Source: Deltaproteobacteria bacterium
GTDB lineage: Bacteria; Myxococcota; Myxococcia; SLRQ01
Assembly: GCA_029210625.1 (NCBI GenBank)
Contig: JARGFU010000037.1
Coordinates: 1 to 43,171 of the forward strand
Length of the DNA: 43,171 nucleotides
Direction: 5' to 3'
Shown: positions 25,101-33,274 of the stretch, piece after piece
Layout: every line of letters starts with the position of its first letter
Numbering within the stretch: position 1 is the first letter of the stretch
The notes under the pieces: model-generated
Told to the model about the DNA's origin: nothing
The model's input: the letters and a program-made list of their open reading frames with translations, nothing else
Database searches by the model: none
Made by a program: the position numbers and the translations under genes

Positions 25101-26550
25101 CCGAGCAGTGCTGGCCGAGGGAGACCCCCTCGTCGGCCTTCAGGGCCTCCTGGCCCAGCTGCACGACGTTCTCGATGCCCGAGAACTTCCGCCCCTGCTC
25201 CTCGATGAAGGAGCCGGTGCCCGCCGAGCAGGCCTCGTTCATGGCGGCGTCGACCACCCGGCCGCCGGCCAGGCGGATGTACTTCGCGTCCTGGCCGCCG
25301 ATCTCGAAGATGGTGTCGACCCGGTCGTCGAAGAAGAGCGCGCCCTCCGCGTGGGCCGCGATCTCGTTGAGGACGTAGACCCGCTCGCTGCCGTAGCAGG
25401 TGGACATCAGAGAGCCGACGATCTCCCGGCCGCTGCCGGTCGCGCCCAGGGCGAGCACGGGGTGGGCCGCCGCCTCGGAGGCGGTGAAGCTCTCCATCAG
25501 GGCCTGCGCCGCGCCGACCGGGGCGCCCAGGGTGTTGCGGTAGCCCTCCCAGATCACCTCGCGGCTCTCGAGGTCGATGGCCACGGCCTTCGAGCCGGTG
25601 GAGCCGATGTCGAAGCCGAGGATCAGCCGCCGCGCCTTGCCGTTGACCTCCGGCAGCGCCTGCTTCGGCATCCGCTTCACCTTGGGCAGGAAGGAGGCCA
25701 GGCCCGGGACCCGCTCGAGGTCGTGGTGCTCGGCGGGCAGGAAGAGGGCGTCGATGGTCTCGGGGCAGGCCGCCGCCTGCTCGGCCGCCACCACGGCGGT
25801 GCCGAGGGCCTCGAGGTAGAAGAGGCCGATCTCGTCCGGCTCGACGAAGACCATCTGGTTCTTCGCGGCGAAGGTGCGGAAGCTCTCCTGGATCCGCGTG
25901 GCCTGGCAGACCCCGCCCGAGAGCATCAGCCGGGGCGGAGAGAGGTGGGGCTTGATCAGCACCCGGACGTTCTCGCAGACCGCGTCGTAGAGCCCCGCGA
26001 GGATCTGCTCCTTCGACTCGCCCTTGTTGGCGAGGTGGGTCATGTCGGTCTTGAGGATCACCGGGCAGCGCCCGGAGAGGGGGGCCGGATCGGCGATGGT
26101 GGCGCAGAGCTCGCTCGCCTCCTCGATGGAGAGGTCGAAGCGCTCGACCAGCTGCCGCAGGAAGTTGCCGGTACCCTGGGAGCAGCGCGAGTTCTCCCGG
26201 AAGACCTCCATGTCGTGGGCTCGCAGCTCGAGGACCGAGAAGCCGTGGCTGCCGATGGAGACCACCGTGGCCGGGTGCTCGTCCTGGTGAAACCGGAAGC
26301 CCGCCGCCAGGCTCTGCTTCGGCGGCACCCGCACCAGATCGATCTGCCGGCCCATCCGGCCGGTCACCGCCGCCGAGGAGATGCCCTCCCAGCCCCAGTC
26401 GGTCAGGAGGCCCCGGAGGGCTCCTTCCGGCTCCTTGTGGTGCTCGCACCGGGCGGTCCGGACGATCTCCCAGCTCCCCTGGGCGTCCCGGGCGATCTCC
26501 ACGATGCGGACGGACTCGGCTCCGAGGTCGATGCCAACGCTACGATTCAT
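22195..26550 (-). CDS. 2-hydroxyacyl-CoA dehydratase activase, large BadF/BcrA-type fusion
   Basis: A 1451-residue ATPase of the BadF/BadG/BcrA/HgdC type. It drives ATP-dependent electron transfer to a 2-hydroxyacyl-CoA dehydratase or benzoyl-CoA reductase-like enzyme. Residues 1-300 are one ASKHA domain (GIDLGAESV, cysteines C123 in CSQGTGNF and C162). Residues 308-580 are a second (GFDIGSTGSKAV, FEIGGQDAKYI, C441 in CSAGTGSF, C482). A DUF2229-type region begins near 600 (FPFVATFVHGLGHDLEIHTGADQ), followed by GRPYTIYNKVLNSNVPAIL and WASNYSCGPDSFNLHFYAYLMEGKPFAVIE. The Cys pairs would hold the [4Fe-4S] cluster between subunits. A GGAGG site precedes the ATG. Length is typical of the fused group, whose true substrate is usually unknown. 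Confidence 0.88.
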   Translation of the reverse strand: MNRSVGIDLGAESVRIVEIARDAQGSWEIVRTARCEHHKEPEGALRGLLTDWGWEGISSAAVTGRMGRQIDLVRVPPKQSLAAGFRFHQDEHPATVVSIGSHGFSVLELRAHDMEVFRENSRCSQGTGNFLRQLVERFDLSIEEASELCATIADPAPLSGRCPVILKTDMTHLANKGESKEQILAGLYDAVCENVRVLIKPHLSPPRLMLSGGVCQATRIQESFRTFAAKNQMVFVEPDEIGLFYLEALGTAVVAAEQAAACPETIDALFLPAEHHDLERVPGLASFLPKVKRMPKQALPEVNGKARRLILGFDIGSTGSKAVAIDLESREVIWEGYRNTLGAPVGAAQALMESFTASEAAAHPVLALGATGSGREIVGSLMSTCYGSERVYVLNEIAAHAEGALFFDDRVDTIFEIGGQDAKYIRLAGGRVVDAAMNEACSAGTGSFIEEQGRKFSGIENVVQLGQEALKADEGVSLGQHCSVFMAEIIDEAVASGVEQRSITAGIYDSIIQNYLNRVKGSRSVGQVIFCQGMPFSADALASAVVRQTGSEVVIPPNPGTVGALGIALLTRKALPESVLSNGAEPVEPSRFLGAEVIKKDTFPCKSTQGCGGSGNLCKIDRIKTEVESQAQTFTWGGACSLWDKGTGKVKLPDLSPDPFREREALLGELRDRLGQKRGRPVVAITDEFSLKGLFPFVATFVHGLGHDLEIHTGADQAVLKRGIEGANVPYCAPMQLYHGLTSQMAEGEPETLLLPMIRNLPRVAKEEHATVCPIIQGSADLLAQDLDAHYSGRLVSPIIEVGEGNLHSVELWQSAQNLARELGVQGERVRAAFEEAVSTQAGFDAALEGLGQRALDFCEEQGLIPVVVLGRPYTIYNKVLNSNVPAILREQGAIAIPVDCYPVERDVPVFDRMYWAYGQRNLRAAWQIQRAPGVYSLWASNYSCGPDSFNLHFYAYLMEGKPFAVIETDGHSGDAGTKTRVEAFLHCVREDREARAKGLAAERAPRTLNRARTGLPELQQRGETLLVPRMGAGAEALAATLRGVGVPTEALPMPTRDTVRIGRRHTSGKECVPMTITLGSLLERLEADETGEEKFAFFMPTANGPCRFGVYNILHEIVLERLKLDDRMRIWSPGDDNYFEGVPAGFAALVFTGFAASDLLLAALYDVRPVEIREGAAQEVYDRFSRRLWELLEDVGRKSDLRIGPALLQVANGSLFGVSALLKEASAAFAAVKGGGEVPTVLMVGEIYVRCDPFASGFLIDELEARGLKVRFAPFSEWLEYTDHINQAFDRHIGFDQHLSTFVQRRVAARTYTMMGQQLGWPPRISVAETIEAGKEYIRPKLLGEAILTVGGPLHEWHEGLIDGAVNIGPHECMPAKLAEAQLYHVAERDGLLSLTLPVNGDPIDPEVLDNFAFEVRARFAAKSRPTPKPRKTGPMIPKAFKKMLPILGA

Positions 26551-26656
26551 GACTGCCTCCGGTCAGAAGTCTCCTGGCCGGGAGGCGCCGCTCCCCGGGG
26601 TCCCCGGCCGACGGCTGGCTTCTAAGCAGGTCCGGAGAGGGATCGCACGGAAAAAG

Positions 26657-26791
26657 TGACCGGGGTCAGTCAGTGAGAATCACTTGCAAAACTGAACATT
26701 TAGCTCAGATGACACCAATGTCAGTGCGGTGACGTCCATGTCACCCGCAATTCTACTGACGTTCGTGTCAGTGGCGCTGACATGAACGTCA
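26657..26791. promoter_or_regulatory. Array of four TGACRY-NN-RYGTCA operators upstream of the activase
   Basis: Four inverted repeats of exactly 14 bp fit TGACRY-NN-RYGTCA: TGACACCAATGTCA (26710-26723), TGACGTCCATGTCA (26730-26743), TGACGTTCGTGTCA (26757-26770) and TGACATGAACGTCA (26778-26791). Start-to-start spacings are 20, 27 and 21 bases. Two lesser palindromes stand closer to the gene: TGAC-CGGG-GTCA at 26657-26668 and AGTGA-GAA-TCACT at 26672-26684. This stretch is more AT-rich than its surroundings. It lies between the end of the acyl-CoA-binding protein gene and the activase start, so the array most likely controls the activase and the genes behind it. The protein that binds it is not identifiable here. 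Confidence 0.75.
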
Positions 26792-26827
26792 GTGAATTTC
26801 GGTCAACTTCGGGCCGGCGGCCGGCGG

Positions 26828-27082
26828 CTACTTTCCGTCGGCGGAGAGGAGCTTCTCGACCAGCGCGACGTAGCGGGATCGGGCGTCGTCCTGGCTGGTG
26901 CCGGTCAGCTTCTTCCAGGCGTCGTACTTCGCCCGGCCGACCGGGTCGAGCATGCCCGGGCGCTTGCCGGCGCAGTCCCCCTGCGAGCCCTGCTTGAAGA
27001 GGGAGTAGAGGTCGAGCAGCTGATCGTTGGAGGGCTTCTTCGAGAGGGTCTTCACCTTCTCCTGAGCTTCGGCGAAATCCAT
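26828..27082 (-). CDS. Acyl-CoA-binding protein (ACBP family)
   Basis: An 84-residue four-helix protein of the ACBP family, which binds medium- and long-chain acyl-CoA esters and serves as a carrier or buffer pool. Family landmarks are in order: the helix 2 region LSKKPSNDQLLDLYSLFKQGSQGDC, the loop KRPGMLDPVGRAKYDAWKKL, and the last helix SQDDARSRYVALVEKLL. The Tyr and Lys residues of the CoA pocket are retained. ACBP is widespread in eukaryotes but found only in scattered bacteria. The ATG follows GGGGAGAAGG. The gene lies directly upstream of the operator array and the acyl-CoA dehydratase activase, a neighbourhood that fits acyl-CoA metabolism. Confidence 0.9.
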   Translation of the reverse strand: MDFAEAQEKVKTLSKKPSNDQLLDLYSLFKQGSQGDCAGKRPGMLDPVGRAKYDAWKKLTGTSQDDARSRYVALVEKLLSADGK

Positions 27083-27229
27083 GTCCTTCTCCCCATCGCG
27101 TGGAGTGCAAGAAGACTGCGAGTGTCATGGGAATAGCCGCGGCGCCGCCCTTCGAGCAAGACGCGCCGCGGCGCGTTCTCAAGCGAGGGCAAGAGTGCTC
27201 AACTGCGCCACGGAAAGGGGAGCGGCGCG

Positions 27230-28276
27230 ATGAAGGTGGCGGTCACGGGGGCGAACGGGCACATCGGAGCACAGGTCACGCGAGCGCTGGTCGAGGCCGG
27301 CCACGAGGTGGCGGTGCTGCTGCGGGAGGGCAGCGATCGGCGCGGGCTCGCCGGGCTGGAGGTGCAGGAGCACCTCGGCGACATCCTCGATCCCGGGAGC
27401 CTCGAGGCGGCCTTCGCCGGCGCCGAGGTGGTCTTCCACCTGGCGGCGGCCCACCTCAACCACACGAAGGACCCGGCCGACATCGAGCGGCCGGCGGTGG
27501 AGGGCACCCGCAACGTGGTGGCGGCCGCCCGGGCGGCCGGCGTGCGGCGCCTGGTCCACACCAGCACCGGCGCCACCGTGGGCTTCGCCAAGGATCCGGA
27601 GCGGCCGCTGGACGAGCGCCACCGGATGGAGAGCGCGAAGAGTAGCTACATCCGCGGCAAGATCGTCTCCGAGCGGGAGGCCCTGGCCGCCAGCGGTGAC
27701 GAGCTCGAGGTCGTGGTCCTCAACCCCAGCGGCGTCTTCGGTCCTTTCGATCACCGGCTCACCCCGGCGACCCGCTCGATCATCGATCTGCTCCAGGGCG
27801 GGCTGACCTTCTTCTCGGTCTGCTTCACCGACGTCCGCGACGTCGCCCGGGCCCACCTCCTGGCCGCCGAGCGGGGGAGGGCGGGGGAGCGCTACCTGAT
27901 CACCGGGGAGCAGCTCGCCCCGCCGGCCATCGCCGCCCTCTACGAGGAGCTCGGCGGGACCCGCCCCCCCACGCTGCGGCCGCCGGCCTTCCTGGCCAAG
28001 TTCGTCCTGCGCCGGCTCGAGAAGAAGGCGGAGCGGGAGGGCATCGACGCGCCGGCCTCGGCCGACTCGGTCGACGACCTCGACGGCGGCCACCTCGCCT
28101 ACGACGCCCGCAAGAGCCGGGAGGAGCTGGGGATGACCTACCGCCCGGCCCGCGAGGTGCTCACCGACACCTTCCGCTGGCTCCTCTTCGTCGACGCCCT
28201 CAAGCCGAAGGTCGCGGCGAAGGTGCGGGCGGCCCTCGGCGAGGCGGCGTCGCCGGACCCGGGCTGGAGGCACTAG
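27230..28276 (+). CDS. Extended SDR, NAD(P)-dependent epimerase/dehydratase or sterol-dehydrogenase type
   Basis: A 348-residue extended short-chain dehydrogenase/reductase. The nucleotide motif TGANGHIG (residues 6-13) opens the Rossmann fold, LGDILDP and VFHLAAAH follow, HTSTGATVG holds the Ser/Thr position, and the catalytic YxxxK is Y140-K144 (SYIRGK). LNPSGVFGP and FTDVRDVARAH complete the family pattern. The overall form matches 3-beta-hydroxysteroid dehydrogenase / dihydroflavonol-4-reductase-like proteins; the substrate is unassigned. It is divergent from the acyl-CoA-binding protein and followed 9 bases later by the Ca/Na antiporter. An AAAGGGGAG ribosome site precedes the ATG. Confidence 0.88.
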   Translation: MKVAVTGANGHIGAQVTRALVEAGHEVAVLLREGSDRRGLAGLEVQEHLGDILDPGSLEAAFAGAEVVFHLAAAHLNHTKDPADIERPAVEGTRNVVAAARAAGVRRLVHTSTGATVGFAKDPERPLDERHRMESAKSSYIRGKIVSEREALAASGDELEVVVLNPSGVFGPFDHRLTPATRSIIDLLQGGLTFFSVCFTDVRDVARAHLLAAERGRAGERYLITGEQLAPPAIAALYEELGGTRPPTLRPPAFLAKFVLRRLEKKAEREGIDAPASADSVDDLDGGHLAYDARKSREELGMTYRPAREVLTDTFRWLLFVDALKPKVAAKVRAALGEAASPDPGWRH

Positions 28277-28285
28277 AGTACCGGC

Positions 28286-29260
28286 ATGGATCTGCTTCTG
28301 CTCGTCCTCGGGCTCGTCCTCCTCCTCGGCGGCGGTGAGGCGCTGGTGCGCGGCGCGAGCGGGCTCGCGCTGCTGGGCCGGCTCTCCCCGGCGGTGGTGG
28401 GGCTGACCGTGGTGGCCGCCGGCACCTCGATGCCTGAGCTGGTGGTCTCGGTGCAGGCGGCGCTGGCCGGGCAAGTCGGCATCGCCGCCGGGAACGTGGT
28501 CGGCTCGAACATCTTCAACATCGGCATGATCCTCGGCCTTACGGCCCTGATCCGCCCGCTGCGGATCCAGGGGCAGACGGTCCGCCTGGAGTGGCCGGTG
28601 ATGATGCTCGCCTCGCTCCAGCTCTACCTCCTCTCCCGCGACGGGCTCGTCGATCGGGTCGAGGGTGGCTTCCTGCTGGTGGCGCTCGCGGCCTTCGTCG
28701 CCTACCTCGTCTGGATCGGGCGGCGCACCGCGCTCACCGGCGAGCTCGCCGACGAGGAGACCCTGGCCACGGCGAGCTACGGCCAGGAGGGGGCCCGGGC
28801 CTGGGGGCTGAACCTCGCCGCCACCGCGCTGGGGATCGCCGTGCTGGCCGGCGGGGCCTCCCTGACGGTGCGGGGGGCGACGGGCATCGCGGCCGCCCTG
28901 GGGGTCTCCGACACCATCATCGGGCTCACGGTCGTGGCGGCCGGGACGAGCGCCCCGGAGCTCGTCACCTCCCTGGTGGCGGCCTGGCGGGGCCGGGACG
29001 ATCTCGCGGTGGCCAACATCGTCGGCTCGAACATCTTCAACCTGCTGGGGATCCTGGGGACCACGGCCCTGGTCCGGGCGCTCCCGGTTCCGCCCGAGAT
29101 CCTGCAGCGAGATCTCTGGTGGATGCTGGGCGCCTCTCTCCTGCTCCTCCCCCTGATGTGGACCGGTCGCCTGCTCGACCGTCGGGAGGGGGCGCTGCTG
29201 CTGGCCGGGATGATCGCCTACCTCGCGCTGCTCGTGGTGGCGGCGACCTCCGGCGCCTAG
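28286..29260 (+). CDS. Calcium/sodium antiporter, YrbG/CaCA family
   Basis: A 324-residue membrane protein with ten likely helices in two inverted halves. Each half carries the alpha-repeat of cation/Ca2+ exchangers: VVAAGTSMPELVVSVQAAL with GNVVGSNIFNIGMILG in the first, and VVAAGTSAPELVTSLVAAW with ANIVGSNIFNLLGILG in the second. The paired Glu residues in GTSxPE bind the calcium. It should move Ca2+ or another cation outward against Na+ or protons. Its reading follows the SDR gene by 9 bases, so both are probably on one transcript. Confidence 0.93.
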   Translation: MDLLLLVLGLVLLLGGGEALVRGASGLALLGRLSPAVVGLTVVAAGTSMPELVVSVQAALAGQVGIAAGNVVGSNIFNIGMILGLTALIRPLRIQGQTVRLEWPVMMLASLQLYLLSRDGLVDRVEGGFLLVALAAFVAYLVWIGRRTALTGELADEETLATASYGQEGARAWGLNLAATALGIAVLAGGASLTVRGATGIAAALGVSDTIIGLTVVAAGTSAPELVTSLVAAWRGRDDLAVANIVGSNIFNLLGILGTTALVRALPVPPEILQRDLWWMLGASLLLLPLMWTGRLLDRREGALLLAGMIAYLALLVVAATSGA

Positions 29261-29309
29261 AGAGACGCGGCGCGTGCCCGGACCGCGATCTGCGCTATCC
29301 TGTCGCTCC

Positions 29310-30320
29310 ATGCGTCTGCCGAGAAGAGGAGGGTGGGGAGCCCTCGTTCCGATCGTGGCCCTCTGCCTCGCCTGTGGCGAGAAGGGATGGCCCGCGCGCC
29401 CCGCGGACTACGAGTTCGTCTCGCCGACCTACATCGACGAGATCCTCGCGCCCCGGAGGGACGGTCTCCACTACGAGTGCTGCCGGGACTTCGGGGAGAG
29501 CTCCCGGGACTTCATCGAGGACGGTGAGGTGGGCGTCGACAACGCGGTGACGGCCCTCTTCGATGGGCTTGCGATCTTCATCGGCCTGAACTTCCAGGAC
29601 CAGATCGACGCCAACATCGAGAGCGGCAACCTCGCGCTGGTCCTCGACCACGCCTTCTACGAGAAGCAGGAGGAGCCCTTCACCCTGGTGGCCCACCAGG
29701 TGGACTTCGCCGAGGGCACCACCTGGCAGAGCGCCCACCAGGGTGGCGGTCACTTCCGGGTGCGGGAGGAGAGCTTCATGCCGGGGAGCGGGGTCCCCTG
29801 GGGCCGGTTCTCCGAGGCGGTGATCGACGCGGGCGGCACCCTGCGCGGCAGCGGCGGCAGCCTGGTCTGGGGCCTCTCGGTCCTCGGGGTGCCCTTCCGC
29901 GCCCGGATCCGGGACGTCCGGGTCGAGGCGAAGCGCCAGGAGGACGGCGAGGGCTGGGTCCGCTACACCGAGGGAACCCTCTCCGGCTTCCTGACCCTCG
30001 ACGACTTCTACGAGGGGCTCAACAACGAGATCGCCCGGGGCTGCGACTGCCTGGGGCTCACCGAGCCGGTCTACTACAAGAACGTGGACGGCATCTGGGA
30101 CACCCGCTGCGTGAGCGAGGCGCACACCCGCTGCACGCGACCCGAGGAGAAGCGCTGCGGGGACCTCACGACGACCGGCGCCAACGGCCCCTGGCTCTGC
30201 GAGATCATCCTCGACGTCATCCAGGACGCGGCCGACCTCGACCTCGACGGCGATCCGAGCCGCTACGAGGCGGCGAGCCTCGGGCTCTTCTGGTCGTCCG
30301 TGCCCGCGGTGATGGACTGA
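29310..30320 (+). CDS. Unknown Cys-containing lipoprotein
   Basis: A 336-residue protein with a lipoprotein signal (RRGGWGALVPIVALCLAC; the second Cys is the likely lipidation site). The mature part is acidic. It contains the pair CC in HYECCRDFG, and a cysteine-rich C-terminal third (GCDCLGL, DTRCVSEAHTRCTRPEEKRCGDL, WLCEII), which suggests several disulfide bonds in an exported protein. The middle is beta-rich (ALVLDHAFYEKQEEPFTLVAHQVDF). I recognise no family. The ATG at 29310 gives the shortest clean signal; an upstream in-frame ATG at 29274 adds 12 residues without a ribosome site. It converges on copA with one base between the stops. Confidence 0.7.
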   Translation: MRLPRRGGWGALVPIVALCLACGEKGWPARPADYEFVSPTYIDEILAPRRDGLHYECCRDFGESSRDFIEDGEVGVDNAVTALFDGLAIFIGLNFQDQIDANIESGNLALVLDHAFYEKQEEPFTLVAHQVDFAEGTTWQSAHQGGGHFRVREESFMPGSGVPWGRFSEAVIDAGGTLRGSGGSLVWGLSVLGVPFRARIRDVRVEAKRQEDGEGWVRYTEGTLSGFLTLDDFYEGLNNEIARGCDCLGLTEPVYYKNVDGIWDTRCVSEAHTRCTRPEEKRCGDLTTTGANGPWLCEIILDVIQDAADLDLDGDPSRYEAASLGLFWSSVPAVMD

Positions 30321-30321
30321 G

Positions 30322-32763
30322 TCAGCCCGCGAAGCGCCGCAGGCGCAGGCTGTTGCCCACGACGAAGAGGCTCGAGAGGCTCATGGCCGCCGCGGCCAGC
30401 ATGGGGTTCAGCAGCACGCCCACCAGGGGATAGAGGGCGCCCGCGGCCACCGGGATGAGCAGCACGTTGTAGGCGTAGGCCCAGAGGAAGTTCCCCCGGA
30501 TGGTGCGCAGGGTGGTGCGGGCGAGGCCGACGGCGCGCACCAGGGCGTGCAGGTCGCCGGTCATCAGCACGACCTCGGCGCTCTCCATCGCGATGTCGGT
30601 GCCGGTGCCGATGGCGATCCCCACGTCGGCGCGGGCCAGGGCCGGGGCGTCGTTGATGCCATCGCCTACGAAGGCCACGCTCGCGCCTCCCTCCTGGAGG
30701 GCCTTCACCACCTCGGCCTTGTCGGCGGGCAGCAGCTCGGCGCGCACCTCGTCGATGCCCGCGGCCCGGGCGACGGCCTCGGCGGTCGCCCGCCCGTCGC
30801 CGGTGAGCATCACCAGGGTCAGCCCGTCGGCGCGCAGCCGGGCGAGGGCCTCCGGGGCCTCCTCCTTCAGGGGATCGGCCACCGCGAGGAGCCCCACGAG
30901 GCGGTCTCCCTCGGCCACCAGCACGGTGCTGCGGGCCTGCTCGGCCAGCCCGGTGAGCTGCGCCGCGGCGGCCTCGTCCAACGCGATCCCCTCGCTCTCC
31001 ATCAGGCGACGAGAGCCGACCCGGAGGGTCTGGCCCTCGACGCGCCCGGTGAGCCCGAAGCCGGGCAGGGCCTCGACGCCCTCGGCCTCCGGGAGCTCGA
31101 GCCCCCGGGCCTCGGCAGCCGCGACGATCGCCCGGCCCAGGGGGTGCTCGCTGCTGGCCTCCAGGGCGGCGACCCGGCGCAGGAGGGTGTCCTCGTCCAG
31201 GTCGGCCAGGGGGAGCAGGTCGGTCAGCTCCGGCCGGCCGCGGGTGAGGGTCCCGGTCTTGTCCAGCAGCAGGTGGTCGATCCGGGCCAGGCTCTCCAGG
31301 GCGAGGCCCTTGCGGAAGAGCACCCCCAGCTCGGCGCCCCGGCCGGTGCCCACCATGATGGCGGTGGGGGTGGCCAGCCCCATGGCGCAGGGGCAGGCGA
31401 TCACCAGGACGCTCACCGCCGCGACGAAGGCGTGGGAGAGCGCACCCGGGGGCCCGAAGATCATCCAGCCGGCGAAGGTGAGCAGGGCTGCGACCATCAC
31501 CGCGGGGGCGAAGACGCTGGCGATCTTGTCGGCCAGCTCCTGGATCGGCGGCTTGCCACCCTGGGCCTCCTGCACCATCCGCACGATCTGGGCGAGCACC
31601 GTGTCGGCGCCGACCCGGGTGGCCCGGACCACCAGCACGGCGTTCTGGTTCACCGTACCGCCGATGACCTCGGTCCCCACGCCCCGGGAGACCGGCACGG
31701 GCTCTCCGGTGATCATCGACTCGTCGACCCAGCCCTCGCCTCGCTCGACCACGCCGTCCACCGGGATGCGCTCGCCCGGGCGGACCTCGAGCTCCTCTCC
31801 GACCTTCACCGAGTCGACCGGCACCTCACGCCACTCACCCTCCCTCCGCACCCGGGCGGTGGGGGCCTGCAGCTCCATCAGCTTGCGAATCGCCGCCGAG
31901 GTGCGCCCCTTCGCGCGGGCCTCCAGGGACTTGCCCAGGAGGATCAGGGTGAGGATGACCGCGGCCGCCTCGAAGTAGAGGTGAGCCGTGCCCTCGGGGA
32001 AGAGCCCCGGCGCGATCACCACCAGCAGCGAGTACCCGTAGGCCGCCAGGCTGCCCTGGGTGACCAGCGCGTTCATGCCCGGCGAGAGGGCGCGCAGCTC
32101 CGAGAACCCGAGGCGCAGGAAGCGGCGGCCCGGCCCGAAGAGCACCGCCGAGGTCAGCAGCAGCTCGACCACCCCCCAGGCCCGGGCGGGCATCAAGGAG
32201 GTCTTCAGCCCGGCGAGGCCCGGGACGAGCATCGGCCCCATCGAGACCAGCAGCAGGGGCAGGGTGAAGGCCGCGGCCAGCCAGAAGGCGCGCCCCAGGA
32301 CCTCGGCCTCGGAGGCCCGCTCCTCCTCCTCGCCCGCGTCGAGCTCGATGGCCTCGTAGCCGGCACCCTCGATGGCCGCCTTCAGCCCGGCGGCGTCCAG
32401 CATCGCCGGCAAGTAGCGGATGGTGGCGCGCTCGGTGGCGAGGTTCACCGAGGCGGCGACGACCCCGGCCTGCTTCTTCAGCTGGCGCTCGACCCGGCCC
32501 ACGCAGTTGGCGCAGGTCATCCCGCCGATGCCGAGCTCGAGGGTGGCCTCGCCCGCCTCGTAGCCGGCGGCGTTCACCGCTTGCAGGGCAGCGGTCATGG
32601 CCTCGGGGCCCGCGTCCTCGCCGAGGGTCACGCTCGCCGTCTCGGTGGCGAGGTTCACCGAGGCCTCGCTCACGCCGGGCACCTTCTTCAGGGTGCGCTC
32701 GACCCGACCCACGCAGTTGGCGCAGGTCATCCCCCCGACCGTGAAGCGAAGCTCGGTGCTCAT
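30322..32763 (-). CDS. copA: Copper-translocating P1B-type ATPase (CopA)
   Basis: An 813-residue P-type ATPase that exports Cu(I). Two N-terminal heavy-metal domains each carry GMTCANC (C14/C17 and C84/C87). Eight membrane segments follow. The metal gate is C457-P458-C459 in ACPCAMG, the usual CPC of the copper/silver class. Other parts: a TGEP phosphatase motif (ITGEPVP), phosphorylated D501 in DKTGTLT, SEHPLG with the conserved [14 protein letters not shown] and [20 protein letters not shown]. The C-terminal segment has [11 protein letters not shown] and [20 protein letters not shown] with the Met/Ser residues of copper transporters. It is the last gene of an operon with a 4-base overlap to the repressor gene. 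Confidence 0.95.
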   Translation of the reverse strand: MSTELRFTVGGMTCANCVGRVERTLKKVPGVSEASVNLATETASVTLGEDAGPEAMTAALQAVNAAGYEAGEATLELGIGGMTCANCVGRVERQLKKQAGVVAASVNLATERATIRYLPAMLDAAGLKAAIEGAGYEAIELDAGEEEERASEAEVLGRAFWLAAAFTLPLLLVSMGPMLVPGLAGLKTSLMPARAWGVVELLLTSAVLFGPGRRFLRLGFSELRALSPGMNALVTQGSLAAYGYSLLVVIAPGLFPEGTAHLYFEAAAVILTLILLGKSLEARAKGRTSAAIRKLMELQAPTARVRREGEWREVPVDSVKVGEELEVRPGERIPVDGVVERGEGWVDESMITGEPVPVSRGVGTEVIGGTVNQNAVLVVRATRVGADTVLAQIVRMVQEAQGGKPPIQELADKIASVFAPAVMVAALLTFAGWMIFGPPGALSHAFVAAVSVLVIACPCAMGLATPTAIMVGTGRGAELGVLFRKGLALESLARIDHLLLDKTGTLTRGRPELTDLLPLADLDEDTLLRRVAALEASSEHPLGRAIVAAAEARGLELPEAEGVEALPGFGLTGRVEGQTLRVGSRRLMESEGIALDEAAAAQLTGLAEQARSTVLVAEGDRLVGLLAVADPLKEEAPEALARLRADGLTLVMLTGDGRATAEAVARAAGIDEVRAELLPADKAEVVKALQEGGASVAFVGDGINDAPALARADVGIAIGTGTDIAMESAEVVLMTGDLHALVRAVGLARTTLRTIRGNFLWAYAYNVLLIPVAAGALYPLVGVLLNPMLAAAAMSLSSLFVVGNSLRLRRFAG

Positions 32764-33047
32764 CGGTACTTCATCAGCTCCATCAGCTCGTCGACGATCT
32801 TGTCCGAGTCTCCCCGGGCCGCGGCGTTGACCACGTGCTCGTGGAGGTGGCTCTCGAGGACCATCCCGCTGACCTTCCCCAGCGCGCCCTGCACGGCCTT
32901 GAGCTGCTTGAGGACGTCCACGCAGTAGATGTCCTCGTCCTCGAGCATCCGCAGGACTCCCTCGACGTGACCCCGGACCGAGAGCAGGCGATTGCGCGCC
33001 TTCTTCCGGGTCTCGTCGTCGAGGTGGAGGCCACCGTGGCAGCTCAC
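32760..33047 (-). CDS. CsoR/RcnR-family metal-sensing repressor with an x-C-H-H metal pattern
   Basis: A 95-residue all-helical regulator of the DUF156 (CsoR/RcnR/FrmR) family. Helix motifs: [42 protein letters not shown], then [12 protein letters not shown]. Counting from C42, the metal positions are C42, H67 and H71. Copper sensors (CsoR) have Cys-His-Cys at these sites; here the last is His, as in the Ni/Co sensor RcnR (His-Cys-His-His). The N-terminal His of RcnR is not in the equivalent place (D10), although H4 and H8 are near. It sits between copZ and copA with 4-base overlaps on both sides, so copper response is expected from context, but the ligand set differs. It probably binds the palindrome at 33275-33294. 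Confidence 0.88.
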   Translation of the reverse strand: MSCHGGLHLDDETRKKARNRLLSVRGHVEGVLRMLEDEDIYCVDVLKQLKAVQGALGKVSGMVLESHLHEHVVNAAARGDSDKIVDELMELMKYR

Positions 33048-33247
33048 CCCGTCACCTCGGCCTCGAACCCGACCTCGGTGATGGCGGCGACCAGGGCCTC
33101 GTCGGCAGCGTCGCCCTCGATCACGGCCCGCATCGTCTGCCGGTCCACCTCCACCACCTTCTCGACTCCGGTGACCTGCTCCAGGGCCTCCCGGACCGAG
33201 GCCTCGCAGTGCCCGCAGGTCATTCCCGTCACCTTCAGCGTCTTCAT
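33044..33247 (-). CDS. copZ: CopZ-like copper chaperone
   Basis: A 67-residue heavy-metal-associated domain protein. It has the metal motif GMTCGHC near the N-terminus and the usual beta-alpha-beta-beta-alpha-beta length. It carries Cu(I) to the CopA metal domains. I start it at the ATG at 33247, which has AGGAG 7 bases upstream; a longer frame from 33274 would run through the operator palindrome. It is the first gene of the metal operon, and its stop overlaps the repressor start by 4 bases. Confidence 0.92.
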   Translation of the reverse strand: MKTLKVTGMTCGHCEASVREALEQVTGVEKVVEVDRQTMRAVIEGDAADEALVAAITEVGFEAEVTG

Positions 33248-33274
33248 CTCTGCTCTCCTGTGGATGATGGTCAT

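Noticed and set aside
22072-26625. A 1517-residue open frame on the plus strand
   Set aside because: It is antisense to the activase, is full of His/Gly/Leu/Asp/Glu filler and has no domain; very GC-rich genes leave their opposite strand open.
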